Below, piece by piece: positions 34,771 to 44,327 of a stretch of 64,000 nucleotides of DNA. The notes beneath the pieces were generated by a model. The model saw nothing but the letters and a program-made list of their open reading frames with translations. It was not told where the DNA came from and ran no database searches. Numbering within the stretch: position 1 is the first letter of the stretch; each line of letters starts with the position of its first letter. A program made the translations under genes and the position numbers. Source of the DNA: WLND01 sp040398845 (GTDB lineage: Bacteria; Actinomycetota; Actinomycetes; S36-B12); assembly GCA_040398845.1 (NCBI GenBank), contig JBBATH010000002.1, forward strand, positions 232,759 through 296,758, written 5' to 3'.

Positions 34771-35952
34771 TCAGGCGTCGCCTACCATCGGTCCCCAGTT
34801 ATCGGTGATCTGCATCTTCATCGCCTCGACCTGCTCGGCCGTGGGGAAGGTGACCTTCGAGATGACGTCAGCAGACGGGAGATTCTTCTTCATCTCATCG
34901 GTGATGAGTCCGGCAGCTTCGAGCGCTGCGTACCGGGCCGGGATGGCCCCACCCTCGAGGTAGCCAAGAGCGCCCGCATCACCGGTGATGTGCTCAATCC
35001 ACAGACGTGCTGCGCACGGGTGAACAGCGTCCGCAACAACTGACTGCGCGTAGTAGGAGCCGTAGAGGCCGTCGGCCGGAATGGTCGACGTGAAGTCAAA
35101 GCCAGCCTCCTTGAGGCCAGGAACGACACCCGGGAAGTTGTAGGACCAGTCCAGGGCGATCGGCACGTCGCCGGAGAGGAGACCGGCCTCGGTCACGTCG
35201 AGAACCTGGAGGTTTCCGCTCTTCTTCAGATCGGCGAAGTACTGGATTCCCGGCATGATGTCGTCGTAGGAGCCACCATTGGCGAGCGCGGCTGCAACGA
35301 CGGCTGCGAATGCGGCACCGGCCTCGCGAGGATCACCATTGATTGTGACCTGGCCCTTGTACTCCGGCTTCATGAGATCCGCCCAGGTCTGCGGCGGGTT
35401 CTTCACGAGCGTGGCGTTGGTGCCGATTGACATGATGCCGTAGTAAGCGCCGACCCAGTTGCCAGCCGCGTCCTTGAGGTTGGCAGGAATCTCGTCCCAG
35501 GTCGTGGTGATGTAGGGCTCGATCTGTCCGGCATCAAGCGCCTGCTGGACGAAGGAAGGGCCGATGTCGATCGCATCCGGCATATCCGGCTGACCCTGCA
35601 GTGTCGAGATCGCGGTGAGCTCATCGGCGGACGATGCATCCGGATTGGCGACAGGGGCCTCGAGGCCATAGGTGTCGCGGAAGGACTTGAGGATGCCGCC
35701 GTAGTTGGCCCAGGTATCCGGGAGGGCGATGAGATTGACGTTGCCCTCTTCCTTCGCCTTAGCCGCGATCTCCTCGATCGTGGTGCCGCACTGAGGGTCG
35801 GTCGCGCCTGCGGCGGACTCGGACATCGAGGCAGAAGCCTCAGGAGCAGAAGCGGATGCCGAGGGGGCCTCCGCAGTTGTTCCGCTGGACGAGCAAGCGG
35901 CGAGCAGTGATGCCGTCAGGAGGACCGGCACAACCAGCAAAGACCTGCGCAT
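34771..35952 (-). CDS. ABC transporter substrate-binding lipoprotein
   Basis: 393 residues. Signal peptide with lipobox SLLAACSSS (lipid on Cys20), then a Ser/Ala/Glu linker and an extracellular solute-binding domain of the Fe3+/polyamine/phosphonate cluster (NLIALPDTWANYGGILKSF, AYYGIMSIGTNATLV, DVPIALDWSYNFPGV). AAGGGA precedes ATG 35952. First gene of the operon with two permeases, ATPase and phosphoesterase. A phosphorylated organic ligand, such as a phosphonate or phosphodiester, is the best guess from the operon. Confidence 0.85.
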   Translation of the reverse strand: MRRSLLVVPVLLTASLLAACSSSGTTAEAPSASASAPEASASMSESAAGATDPQCGTTIEEIAAKAKEEGNVNLIALPDTWANYGGILKSFRDTYGLEAPVANPDASSADELTAISTLQGQPDMPDAIDIGPSFVQQALDAGQIEPYITTTWDEIPANLKDAAGNWVGAYYGIMSIGTNATLVKNPPQTWADLMKPEYKGQVTINGDPREAGAAFAAVVAAALANGGSYDDIMPGIQYFADLKKSGNLQVLDVTEAGLLSGDVPIALDWSYNFPGVVPGLKEAGFDFTSTIPADGLYGSYYAQSVVADAVHPCAARLWIEHITGDAGALGYLEGGAIPARYAALEAAGLITDEMKKNLPSADVISKVTFPTAEQVEAMKMQITDNWGPMVGDA

Positions 35953-36080
35953 TGCAGATTCCCTTCATCGTGGATGTGTTGCGTACGATCGCAAGGTAGA
36001 AGGAACACGGGGTCCCGAGTCGTACCTGCGGCAACGTGCCCATGAACGGAATAAGAAGATCCTGCGCGGGCCACCAATGG

Positions 36081-37130
36081 TCAGGGGGTGACGAGCACCT
36101 TTACATGCGCGCTGCGATTCTCGGCCAGCACTTCAAAACCCCCGGATATGACGTCATCGAGGCCGATCCGAGTCGTGATGACCTCCTCGGCCCCGCGCAG
36201 GCTGCCGTCCGCGAGGGCGGCGATGGCCTCTGGGAAGTCCGGCTTGTTGTATCCCTTGCTGCCAACGATCGTGAGTTCCTTGAGGAGGACCTGCATGTAG
36301 TCGCATGGGGCCGGGGTCAGCCACACGGCGAGGCTGACGATGGTTCCGCCCATGCGCACCGCACCGACTGCCGTCACCATCGCCTCATCGGCGCCCGAGG
36401 TCTCGAACACGACATCGACCCCGCGGCCATTGGTCAGCTCCATGACTGCCGCCACCACATCGGTGGCGCTGGAGTCGATGACCGCATTCGCCCCGAGACG
36501 CGCGGCCGCGTCGGCCCGTGCTCCCGGCCGGCGAACGCTCACGAGGGTGAGCGCAGATCCGAATGCCTGCGCGCACATGAGGGTCGTGAGTCCGATAGGA
36601 CCGGCACCGATGACGATGGCCGTCTGCCCAGGTCCGAAGTTGCCCTTGCGCATCCCGTGCCAACCCACCGTGATGGGCTCGACGAGCGCCCCGATGTCAA
36701 GTGGCACCGACTCGGGAAGTGCATGGACTGTGTAGGCGGGTACCAGGGCCTGCTCGGCGAACCCGCCTCCGACGACGTGCACCCCAACCACGGTTAGGTC
36801 TCGGCACACGTGGTAGTTGCCGGTGATGCAGAACTCGCATGTCTGGCAGTACATGAAGGGCTCAACCGCCACGGGCTGGCCAACCTTCACATGCTCGACA
36901 CCCTCGCCTACCGCGGAGACCGTGCCGGCGAACTCGTGACCGAGGATGACCGGCGGCGAGTACCCCGAAACAGTGTCGGCCTCGAACTCGTGCAGGTCGG
37001 ATCCGCAGATCCCGCACCACTCAACGTCGATCTTCACCGTACCCGGCACGACGGTGGGCTCAGGGACGTCCTCCACCCGGAAGTCTCCCCTTCCATTGCC
37101 GCCGCGACCGTAATACGTGAGTGCCTTCAT
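36081..37130 (-). CDS. Zinc-dependent medium-chain alcohol dehydrogenase (butanediol/sorbitol dehydrogenase type)
   Basis: 349 residues. The catalytic-zinc block is CGICGSDLHEFE and LGHEFAG. The structural zinc uses four Cys in CQTCEFCITGNYHVC. The NAD fold shows AIVIGAGPIGLTTLMCAQAF. The substrate (2,3-butanediol, threonine or a polyol) cannot be fixed. GAGGAACTC precedes the ATG. Confidence 0.85.
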   Translation of the reverse strand: MKALTYYGRGGNGRGDFRVEDVPEPTVVPGTVKIDVEWCGICGSDLHEFEADTVSGYSPPVILGHEFAGTVSAVGEGVEHVKVGQPVAVEPFMYCQTCEFCITGNYHVCRDLTVVGVHVVGGGFAEQALVPAYTVHALPESVPLDIGALVEPITVGWHGMRKGNFGPGQTAIVIGAGPIGLTTLMCAQAFGSALTLVSVRRPGARADAAARLGANAVIDSSATDVVAAVMELTNGRGVDVVFETSGADEAMVTAVGAVRMGGTIVSLAVWLTPAPCDYMQVLLKELTIVGSKGYNKPDFPEAIAALADGSLRGAEEVITTRIGLDDVISGGFEVLAENRSAHVKVLVTP

Positions 37131-37200
37131 GAGTTCCTCGCTCTTCGGGGCGCAGCGGCGCTCACGCCGCGCAGAACAATGTTCGTGTTCGTCGACAGAA

Positions 37201-38574
37201 CTACGCAGGGACCGTCGGCAGGGTCGCCAGCGCGGCCGCGAACCGCTCGTCGCTCACAGCCTCGTCGACCATCTCGCCACGCAGGTACTGGTCGTAGGCG
37301 GAAAGATCGAAGTGACCGTGACCGCAAAGGGCGGTGAGGATGACCGTCTCCTCGCCGGTCTCCTTCGCCTTCAGGGCCTCACGAATCGCGAGCGCGATCG
37401 CATGGGTCGGCTCCGGCGCAGGCACGATTCCCTCGGTCCGTGCGAACTGAATGGCAGCCGCAAAGCACTCGGTCTGCGGAACAGCCTGGGCCTCCATGAG
37501 ACCGAGCTCGTAGATATGCGAGATGAGCGGCGCCATCCCGTGGTAGCGAAGACCACCGGCGTGGATCGGGTCCGGGATGAAGTCGTGGCCGAGGGTGTGC
37601 ATCTTCATGAGCGGGGTCATGCCAGCCGTGTCGCCAAAGTCGTAGGCGTAGACGCCCCTGGTGAGCGAAGGGCAGGACGCTGGCTCCGCGGCGATGATGC
37701 GGGGATTCATCCGACCCTCAAGCTTCTCCTTGAGGAACGGGAACGACAGCCCCGCGAAGTTCGAGCCGCCGCCGGTGCAGCCGACGATGTGGGTCGGAGT
37801 GTCGCCGGCCATGGCGAGTTGAAGCATTGCCTCTTGACCGATGATCGTCTGGTGCAGGAGCACGTGGTTGAGGACCGATCCGAGCGCGTACCTGGTGTCG
37901 GCGTTCATCGCTGCAACCTCAACGGCCTCGGAGATCGCGATGCCCAGCGAGCCCGTGAAGTTTCGCGGGTCAGCCCCGAGCATGCGGCCGACCTCGGTCA
38001 GATCGGACGGCGAGCGGTGCACGGACGCACCGAATGCCTCGATCATCATGCGGCGGTAGGGCTTCGCGTCGTACGAAGCCCCCACCTGCCACACCTCGCA
38101 CTCAAGCCCGTAGATCGCGCATGCGTAGGCCAATGCGGTGCCCCACTGCCCTGCCCCGGTCTCGGTTGTCAGCTTTCGCGTGCCCTCCTTCTTGTTGTAG
38201 TAGGCCTGCGGTACTGACGTGTTCGGCTTGTGCGAGCCCGCGGGGGAAACTCCCTCGTACTTGTAGTAAATGCGCGCCGGGGTGCCGAGCGCCTGCTCAA
38301 GTCGGTGGGCGCGGAACAAGGGGGATGGACGCCACTGGCGGTACACGTCAAGGACACCACCGGGAATTTCGATAAATCGGTCGCTCGACACCTCTTGCAT
38401 GATGAGTTCCATCGGGAACAGCGGAGCGAGGTCATCTGGGCCAACCGGATCTAGGCGGCCCGGGTGCAAGGGCGGCGGGGGCGGCGAGGGTAGATCCGGA
38501 ATGATGTTGTACCAGACGGTCGGCATCTGATCCTCGCTGAGCACGTACTTATGCTGGCGAACCGTATCGTCCAT
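37201..38574 (-). CDS. trpB2: TrpB2-type tryptophan synthase beta-like protein
   Basis: 457 residues, PLP-dependent fold II. The PLP Lys is in PAGSHKPNTSVPQA, and the glycine-rich phosphate loop is GCTGGGSNFAG. The long N-terminal extension (PPPPPLHPGRLDPVGPDDL) and PSPLFRAHRLEQALG mark the TrpB2 branch, which often works without TrpA. It may make Trp from indole and Ser or act as a serine deaminase. GGGAGG precedes the ATG. It stands alone, with no other trp genes nearby. Confidence 0.9.
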   Translation of the reverse strand: MDDTVRQHKYVLSEDQMPTVWYNIIPDLPSPPPPPLHPGRLDPVGPDDLAPLFPMELIMQEVSSDRFIEIPGGVLDVYRQWRPSPLFRAHRLEQALGTPARIYYKYEGVSPAGSHKPNTSVPQAYYNKKEGTRKLTTETGAGQWGTALAYACAIYGLECEVWQVGASYDAKPYRRMMIEAFGASVHRSPSDLTEVGRMLGADPRNFTGSLGIAISEAVEVAAMNADTRYALGSVLNHVLLHQTIIGQEAMLQLAMAGDTPTHIVGCTGGGSNFAGLSFPFLKEKLEGRMNPRIIAAEPASCPSLTRGVYAYDFGDTAGMTPLMKMHTLGHDFIPDPIHAGGLRYHGMAPLISHIYELGLMEAQAVPQTECFAAAIQFARTEGIVPAPEPTHAIALAIREALKAKETGEETVILTALCGHGHFDLSAYDQYLRGEMVDEAVSDERFAAALATLPTVPA

Positions 38575-38667
38575 GGTGGGGCCTCCCTGATCGCACTGTT
38601 GGTGAGGGAACGCTAGCGGAACCTGCGGGCCCCTGTCAGGTAATCTGCATCACCCAAAGTGCCAGAT

Positions 38668-40542
38668 CTAGGCGCTGGCCGATTTTTGCGTGACGACCCA
38701 TGCATCAAGTAAGCATCCGCCGCTGGGAGCCGGAACGAGCTCCCACCGACCCTCGCATGCGTCATCGAGAAGGGCCGAGCCAAGGCCCGGCCGAGGGTCC
38801 TGCGGGGGACCGCACCCATCGTCGAGGACCCGAACCCTGATGAGCAGATCCGGCCCGTCGCCATCAAGATCAACCTGCACGGCGATAGTGCTCGCGCCTC
38901 CATGTCGGATCGCGTTGCAGAGTCCCTCTTCGACGACCTCACCGACGACGTCGACCTTCTCCCCTGTGTACTGCTTGAGGGCGGGTGCGACAAATGCAGT
39001 GATGCCAGCCAAGCCCTGCCAAAGGTCGACCTTCTTGTTGATCTCAGCACTCAGGGTTTCCGGATCCCGAGGGTCATTGATCCAAGCCAAAGGCGTTGCA
39101 AGCACTGCACGAGCCTGATTGATTGCCGCTTCATAGACTGCCGCATCATCGGTCATCGCAGCGCGATCAATGGCAAGCGCGCAGGCCGCGAGCTTCGACT
39201 GTACGGATCCGTGCAGCATTCGCGCCGCGCTCTTCGCGATCGAGCTGACGACCTCGGTCTGGGTGAGAACCTCGATGCGGGCCGAGTCAATTTCAGCCGC
39301 GTAAACGCGCAGCAGCGCCACCTGCGGCGCTCGCCATTCCCCCAATCCTGAAGTGAGCCAGATAATGCAGGCACTGAGGAAAACCCCGACAGCCAAGTGT
39401 GCAAGGAAGCCCGGCGTGAGCGAGCTCCCGGTGGCGAACTCCCACCCGTAGGTGGGGATCTGAAGCACAACGAACGTCGCTAGGAAAATGCCGAGATGAC
39501 GGCGAGGAAACGCCCGCATGAGCCGATTTCCTGAACCGAGAATCAACGTAATGAGGAGGACGCCGGAAGCAGCTGTGGCGAGCGCCTCCGCCGGGCCACT
39601 TGCTGTCCACTGATCCGCCACCGCGGTGAGGACAAAGATGCCCGATACGGCCACTGGCCTGAACGGCTGCGTCCGCGCTACGCCGGCGAGAAAGTCGACC
39701 GGTCCAAGGCCTTTCCGCGCATCACGGCTTCGATCCGCTATCAGTCGACTGAGGGGTCGCACCGAGGATTCGTTGAGATCCCTCAGGACTTCCGCCAGAG
39801 CAGAGGAGACTCGCGTCTGCGCGAATTGCTGCTCGTAGGCAAGTCGCTCGTCAAGGGTTTCAAGTGCCGGGCGCAACTCCTCCTCAACGTCACGAGCGAG
39901 GCTGGACCGAAGGTCTTCGATGAGGGCTGCCTCTGACGACGCCTTGAGTGAGACGTTTGCCGCCTGTTCGATGACCAGACTACGAGCGGCTTGCAGGCGG
40001 TTGCGCCCATCGATCAGTAGACCGATCACCACCGCCAGCCATGGGGCGATGATCGCGTCGCTCACGATGCGAACCACGGCTGGTGTGGCACTGGTGAATC
40101 CGGTCAACGGCAAGACCGCCGATGCGACGCCCCCAACGAATGCGCCACCTACGGTGTAGGTGGCGATGAATCGGAAACGGGAGGTGCCAGCGCTGGCCCT
40201 CGCTCTGGACAAATCCGCCCAGACGCAGACCCCTGCGATCACGCCTGCCAAAAGGGCAATGGCCAACACTCCGGTGACAGCGCCGGCCGTTACGACACCG
40301 CTGGGCTTCGACAGGCTGAGAAAAGAGATTGCCATGACCACCGTCGTGCTTGCCGTGACATTGAGGCTCAGTCGACGAGAAGTCCTTGCCGCTACATCCC
40401 GCTCAGCTAGGCGCTGGGCGAAGGCTGGCACGACCAGCAGGTCAGTCAACGGCCCATCGATCTGATCGGCCGGCTGTCCCGGAACTAGACTGAACGGGAG
40501 CAATCCAGCCTGGAGTGGCACGCGTCGGCCGACCTTAACCAT
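38668..40542 (-). CDS. Membrane sensor histidine kinase
   Basis: 624 residues. Two blocks of four hydrophobic helices (about residues 65-190 and 290-390) flank a helical cytoplasmic stretch. The dimerisation helix has RMLHGSVQSKLAACALAID with the probable phospho-His at about 444. The ATPase domain has EEGLCNAIRHGG (N box near 543) and LDDGCGPP (G1 near 575). It resembles the NarX/HPK7 class that pairs with LuxR-type regulators. The ATG overlaps the response regulator gene end by 8 bases, so the two are one unit. The signal is unknown. Confidence 0.85.
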   Translation of the reverse strand: MVKVGRRVPLQAGLLPFSLVPGQPADQIDGPLTDLLVVPAFAQRLAERDVAARTSRRLSLNVTASTTVVMAISFLSLSKPSGVVTAGAVTGVLAIALLAGVIAGVCVWADLSRARASAGTSRFRFIATYTVGGAFVGGVASAVLPLTGFTSATPAVVRIVSDAIIAPWLAVVIGLLIDGRNRLQAARSLVIEQAANVSLKASSEAALIEDLRSSLARDVEEELRPALETLDERLAYEQQFAQTRVSSALAEVLRDLNESSVRPLSRLIADRSRDARKGLGPVDFLAGVARTQPFRPVAVSGIFVLTAVADQWTASGPAEALATAASGVLLITLILGSGNRLMRAFPRRHLGIFLATFVVLQIPTYGWEFATGSSLTPGFLAHLAVGVFLSACIIWLTSGLGEWRAPQVALLRVYAAEIDSARIEVLTQTEVVSSIAKSAARMLHGSVQSKLAACALAIDRAAMTDDAAVYEAAINQARAVLATPLAWINDPRDPETLSAEINKKVDLWQGLAGITAFVAPALKQYTGEKVDVVGEVVEEGLCNAIRHGGASTIAVQVDLDGDGPDLLIRVRVLDDGCGPPQDPRPGLGSALLDDACEGRWELVPAPSGGCLLDAWVVTQKSASA

Positions 40543-41182
40543 GGGGGATCGGTGATCCCGATATGAGGGCGAAGTAGGCCTGGGTAATCAAAATACGGGG
40601 GTTTCGGTCGTTGGTCACGGTGAGGTTGAGTTGTCGTAGCAACCGGGCAGTCGCCTTTCCAACGGACGCCTCCCTCAGGAATCGCAACTTCGCAATCTCG
40701 GCATTCGTATAGCCGCATGCAATAAGTCGCATGAGTTCGACCTGACCATCCCTCAAGGAGTTTAGGCTGCCGTCGCCATGCACGTCCGCGAACGGGCGGT
40801 GGGTAGCGGAATCCACAGACATCTCGATCGCCATCTTGAGCGACTCGACATCGGTGAGTGCCCGCTTCACCATAAATACTGTTCCGGCCGGAAGCGGTCG
40901 GAAGTCCCCGATCAACCGCACATCCACATAGGTCGTCAGGAGGAGGATCCCGACTTCCGCGCGCATCCTACGCACGCCATGTGCGAAGTCTGCCCCATTC
41001 GGCCCTGGTCCGAGATCGAGATCCACAAGGACGGCGTCCGGCCGGGTGACGGCGGCACTGGCAAGCCCCTCCGCACAGTTCGCGGCTTCACCGACAACTT
41101 CGTGGCCCAACTCGCGCAGTTGGCTGCACAGGAGCATGCGAGTGAACCCGTCGTCTTCAACAACGAGGACCCGATACCTCAT
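40535..41182 (-). CDS. NarL/FixJ-type response regulator
   Basis: 215 residues. The receiver domain has VVEDDGFTRM, phospho-acceptor Asp54 in AVLVDLDLGPG, LLLTTYVD and Lys about 102 in VMVKRAL. The C-terminal HTH (LRDGQVELMRLIACGYTNAE, then IAKLRFLREASVGKATARLL) is LuxR-like. GAGGAG precedes ATG 41182; the kinase follows. Regulators of this class bind short inverted repeats, so the 24-bp palindromes found just downstream in the genome are candidate targets (inference). Confidence 0.85.
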   Translation of the reverse strand: MRYRVLVVEDDGFTRMLLCSQLRELGHEVVGEAANCAEGLASAAVTRPDAVLVDLDLGPGPNGADFAHGVRRMRAEVGILLLTTYVDVRLIGDFRPLPAGTVFMVKRALTDVESLKMAIEMSVDSATHRPFADVHGDGSLNSLRDGQVELMRLIACGYTNAEIAKLRFLREASVGKATARLLRQLNLTVTNDRNPRILITQAYFALISGSPIPHG

Positions 41183-41266
41183 GTGCGCATTCTCCTCAAA
41201 GGCAATCGGCACTACGTGGCGCCATGTAGAAGTCGTAGTTTCGGGAGGATCCGGGTACATCAAGCC

Positions 41267-41305
41267 GTGGTCCGGGCCGGTAACGCTCGCACCGGGCCGG
41301 ACCAC
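41267..41305 (-). terminator. Strong hairpin after the DUF4333 lipoprotein gene
   Basis: GTGGTCCGGGCCGGT (41267-41281) and ACCGGGCCGGACCAC (41291-41305) are inverted copies with one central mismatch and a 9-base loop. It starts 15 bases after the lipoprotein stop and lies upstream of the response regulator. No T-tract follows. Confidence 0.6.
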
Positions 41306-41320
41306 GACGGAATCAACGTC

Positions 41321-41650
41321 TTACTCGGCCGACTCAGGAAAGGTAAACTGCCAGTTGACGTTGCCGTCGGTCACATCATCAACGGTGAGAACAGTGGGAT
41401 AGGTCCCACTGATGTCAACTATCTCGCAAGTGAGTGTTGCCCCGACCTTGCCATCAAGCGCACCGGGGCAGGTGATGCTTTCCACCTGTTGATCGGGAAA
41501 CTTGGATTGGAGGAGCTTGAGGGAAGCGGCCTCGATATCGGCCTTCGACACCGAATACGACACCGTGCATGCTGTCAGTGCTCCCGCGGCAAGCAGCGTG
41601 CCCACAGCAAACAAAGCTATCGCGGATCGATTACTAAATTTCACGGTCAT
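41321..41650 (-). CDS. DUF4333-type lipoprotein
   Basis: 109 residues. Lipoprotein signal with GALTACTVS (lipid Cys28). The mature part contains two further Cys in ITCPGALDGKVGATLTCEI, the DUF4333 disulfide pattern, and an amphipathic N-terminal helix. Function unknown; family members are small actinobacterial surface lipoproteins. GGAGGG precedes the ATG. A 24-bp palindrome lies 96 bases upstream, shared with the divergent exported protein. Confidence 0.8.
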   Translation of the reverse strand: MTVKFSNRSAIALFAVGTLLAAGALTACTVSYSVSKADIEAASLKLLQSKFPDQQVESITCPGALDGKVGATLTCEIVDISGTYPTVLTVDDVTDGNVNWQFTFPESAE

Positions 41651-41746
41651 GCCCTCCGATAGATTAATTGACGCTCACTTCGAAAGAATCTCGGTCCGAA
41701 CAACATCGCGCAAGGCAAAGAGCCGAATATTGCCCCTGTTCAACCT

Positions 41747-41770
41747 AAGTGGGGGTCTAGTACCCCACTT
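41747..41770. promoter_or_regulatory. 24-bp palindrome, site A
   Basis: AAGTGGGG-GTCTAGTA-CCCCACTT: the two 8-base arms are exact inverse copies. Centre 81-82 bases before the leaderless start at 41840 (TTGCCC-N17-TACGTT-N7-ATG). Sites B and C have the same arms and central CTAG. Confidence 0.85.
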
Positions 41771-41839
41771 CGCGGCCTTGTGGGTGCTCGTAGAAGCGGA
41801 GCCTTGCCCGACTGAGGTTTCTTGCCTACGTTGACGGCC

Positions 41840-43291
41840 ATGAGCAGTCTCGACGCCACCGCACGCGCACCAGCGCGGACGATGCAGGTTCAGGCGAGAC
41901 GAACGGTCCTTGCCTTGGGTCTAGCCGCCACCTGCATGCTGGGTGCAGTCACCTCGGCAGAGGCAGCGGACGCACCCGCGCCCCGGGCCGCGGTGCAGTT
42001 GCTCGTGCCGGGGGGCGCGACACATGTGGCGGCGCGGGGGAATGTCGTCGCCACCATCAGCACGGCTAGCAGCAGCGTGAGCATCATCGACGCAGCAGGG
42101 CTCACGGTCCGATCGACAACGGCGCTGCCGACGGCTCCCTCCGCCCTCGCGTTAAGCCCCGACGGGGCTCTCGCATACGTCGCGAACGGCAGCCGCATCG
42201 TCGTCGTCGACACCGCTACCGGGGCCTTGGTTCGCACGGTTGACTACAGCAACGAGAGCATCGACGAATTCAGGGGATGCGGCTCAATGCTTTTGGGTAG
42301 CACGGCCAACAGTCCCGAGGGCATGGCCACGAGCCCCAATGGCCACCTGATCGATTTGGTGGTCGAGTGTTCGGGTTTCCCGGGCATCTTTTCCGTTGAT
42401 ACGCGGACAATGGCCGTCGCGAAGAAGACCTGGACCTACCTCAATCGTGGCGGCCTCGGGCCACCCATCGGGCCCCTCGCCGTCTTCGACGACCGAACGA
42501 TCGTGAGGACTGTGTCCCCCAACGACTACTGCATGAATGACCAAGAGCATGGTGGGTGCCCGTCTACTCCCCGCGTCATCACAACCGGAGACCCGACGAG
42601 CGCGACCGTATGGGTCAACGTGTTGCCCGCAGGACCGTTTTCCGCGTTGACTCGCGACCCGATGACCGGCACCCTGCTCGCGTCGAAGGATCAGTCGCTC
42701 GTCTGGGTAGACCCAGTCTCCGGGACCCAGGCACGGAGTCTCAAGGGCGTCGGCTCAGCATTCGTCGACCTGAAGGTCGATCCATCAACCGGGCGCATCT
42801 ACGGACAGGACGAGCAGGGCATGGTCGTCGTGGACCCGGCCTCAGGAAGGGTGCTCGGGATGATCATGACGACGCTGGACGCTGTCGCGGGCGGCCGCGG
42901 CTACCACGCGACCGCGACCGGCGTCGACGTCATCAATGTGGGTTCAGGCCTCGTCCCCACCCAGCCGCTGGCGGTGACCGCGAAGGTCGGCCGGGCCGTG
43001 AAGGAGAAGGTGAGTGCAACCGTCACCTGGCAGGCACCCGCGTCGGCAGCGTCGACCCCGGCCACGGCCTACTGGCTGCGCGGATACTCGTATCGCAACG
43101 CCAGCGACAAGAAGCCCGCGGTCGTGGCCATCAAGGTGGGTCCAGAGACGACGTCAAGCCGAATCACCATGAAGCAAGTGACGACAACGAACGCAAAGAA
43201 GCCAGCGTTCTACACCTTCACCGTGACACCCATCAACGACGCCGGTCATGGCGCCTTGAGCTCGACACAAATCCAGGACAAACGCAAATGA
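41840..43291 (+). CDS. Exported beta-propeller-like protein with C-terminal fibronectin-III-like domain
   Basis: 483 residues. Signal peptide ending near TSAEAADAPA. The central 300 residues carry YVTN-like beta-propeller blades (APSALALSPDGALAYVANGS, IVVVDTATGALV, GRIYGQDEQGMVVVDPASGR). The last 100 (VSATVTWQAPASAASTPATA, FYTFTVTPINDAGHG) resemble an FnIII fold. Probably a secreted or wall-associated protein. ATG 41840 is chosen over an upstream TTG because it lies seven bases after TACGTT, with TTGCCC 17 bases further up. It is preceded by palindrome A. Confidence 0.7.
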   Translation: MSSLDATARAPARTMQVQARRTVLALGLAATCMLGAVTSAEAADAPAPRAAVQLLVPGGATHVAARGNVVATISTASSSVSIIDAAGLTVRSTTALPTAPSALALSPDGALAYVANGSRIVVVDTATGALVRTVDYSNESIDEFRGCGSMLLGSTANSPEGMATSPNGHLIDLVVECSGFPGIFSVDTRTMAVAKKTWTYLNRGGLGPPIGPLAVFDDRTIVRTVSPNDYCMNDQEHGGCPSTPRVITTGDPTSATVWVNVLPAGPFSALTRDPMTGTLLASKDQSLVWVDPVSGTQARSLKGVGSAFVDLKVDPSTGRIYGQDEQGMVVVDPASGRVLGMIMTTLDAVAGGRGYHATATGVDVINVGSGLVPTQPLAVTAKVGRAVKEKVSATVTWQAPASAASTPATAYWLRGYSYRNASDKKPAVVAIKVGPETTSSRITMKQVTTTNAKKPAFYTFTVTPINDAGHGALSSTQIQDKRK

Positions 43292-43394
43292 GCGGCGCAA
43301 CCTAGAGCCCGACCTCCGCACCACAAACGACCCGCGTCCGCCGCCCCGAGATCAGGTGATTCATCCGGGGCGGCAGCAAGCGCTAGGTGCGCGA

Positions 43395-43805
43395 TTACCC
43401 AGCCAACGAACAGGCCTGGAGCCGGATGTTCTCGTACAGCGTCGTGAGAACCTGCGTCCACTCTTTAACAGAAGTTCCGTCAATCGCCGCAGCCTTCTCG
43501 GCGAGTTCACCCAATTTGTCAGAAACCAGACCCTCGTCACACACCTTGCCAAGAAATTCGGGGGACTCCGCCGCTGACACGACATCTTCGAGGTCTGCTA
43601 CCGAGCCTTGCCATGCAGTCCAGCCCTCGTCTGGAACGCCAACCGGCTGCACTAATCCTTCAAATATACTTGCGGGTGCCTCGGCTGCAGCGGGTTCGGA
43701 CGCGGCGGTCGACGCAGACGAACTGCCCCCGCAACCGGCGAGCAGGGTCGTCGCGGTCAGGGCAAGCGCCCCCACTGCGATCATCATTTTGTTCGGTGCC
43801 TTCAT
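43395..43805 (-). CDS. Small lipoprotein of unknown function
   Basis: 136 residues. Lipobox TTLLAGCGGSS, a Ser/Ala/Glu-rich linker, then a helical domain with two Cys (KVCDEGLVSDKLGEL and IRLQACSLAG) likely to form a disulfide. No family recognised. GAAGGG lies upstream of the ATG. Divergent from the membrane gene at 43977, sharing palindrome B. Confidence 0.7.
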   Translation of the reverse strand: MKAPNKMMIAVGALALTATTLLAGCGGSSSASTAASEPAAAEAPASIFEGLVQPVGVPDEGWTAWQGSVADLEDVVSAAESPEFLGKVCDEGLVSDKLGELAEKAAAIDGTSVKEWTQVLTTLYENIRLQACSLAG

Positions 43806-43895
43806 CTGCTGCCCTTCAGTTCAATCCAACCGCCCCATTGGCGGCCAACGAGCATGTTGACGGCGACCGCACACGACGCGCCATACCTGCGGGAC

Positions 43896-43919
43896 AAGTG
43901 GGGTACTAGTACCCCACTT
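43896..43919. promoter_or_regulatory. 24-bp palindrome, site B (perfect)
   Basis: AAGTGGGG-TACTAGTA-CCCCACTT is perfectly self-complementary over all 24 bases. It lies between two divergent envelope genes, with its centre 69-70 bases before the start at 43977. Confidence 0.9.
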
Positions 43920-43941
43920 CACGGCGAGAAGGATGAGATTC

Positions 43942-43970
43942 TTGACGGGTAGAAGTGCCGAGAATACTTT
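43942..43970 (+). promoter_or_regulatory. Housekeeping-type promoter of the gene at 43977
   Basis: TTGACG (43942-43947), a 17-base spacer and TACTTT (43965-43970), then six bases to the ATG. It is the best -35/-10 pair in the window and implies a leaderless transcript. Confidence 0.7.
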
Positions 43971-43976
43971 GCAGGC

Positions 43977-44327
43977 ATGACGATCTCCCAAGTGGATTCC
44001 CCCGAAGCCGGGCCGCTCATTCCCATCCTCGCGTCGGTCATCTGGATCCCTGTGGGGTTGGTCGGAATCCCCGTTGCGTTGATGGGCATGATGGCCGTCG
44101 GTTCTTCGGGTTGGGCTCTGCTGGGCTTAATCGGAGGGCTCACGTTTCCCATCGCATGCTTCGCCACCGTGCCGATCGTCTGGACAGTCTGGGTCAAGAC
44201 TCGCAAGCGGGCCGGCACCACCAAGTCGCGTGTGCTCGCTGCGCTTGTGCCCCTCGTCAGCGTCGCTGTGCTCTTGATCGGGATTGGTGGAACGGAGGCG
44301 TTCTGCGGGGGTTCGTTGCGCTGCTGA
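43977..44327 (+). CDS. Small membrane protein of unknown function
   Basis: 116 residues with three or four hydrophobic helices (about residues 14-37, 42-72 and 87-105) separated by a basic KTRKRAGTTKSR loop. The C-terminus has two Cys (EAFCGGSLRC). No family recognised. It has a strong leaderless promoter and palindrome B upstream. Confidence 0.65.
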   Translation: MTISQVDSPEAGPLIPILASVIWIPVGLVGIPVALMGMMAVGSSGWALLGLIGGLTFPIACFATVPIVWTVWVKTRKRAGTTKSRVLAALVPLVSVAVLLIGIGGTEAFCGGSLRC

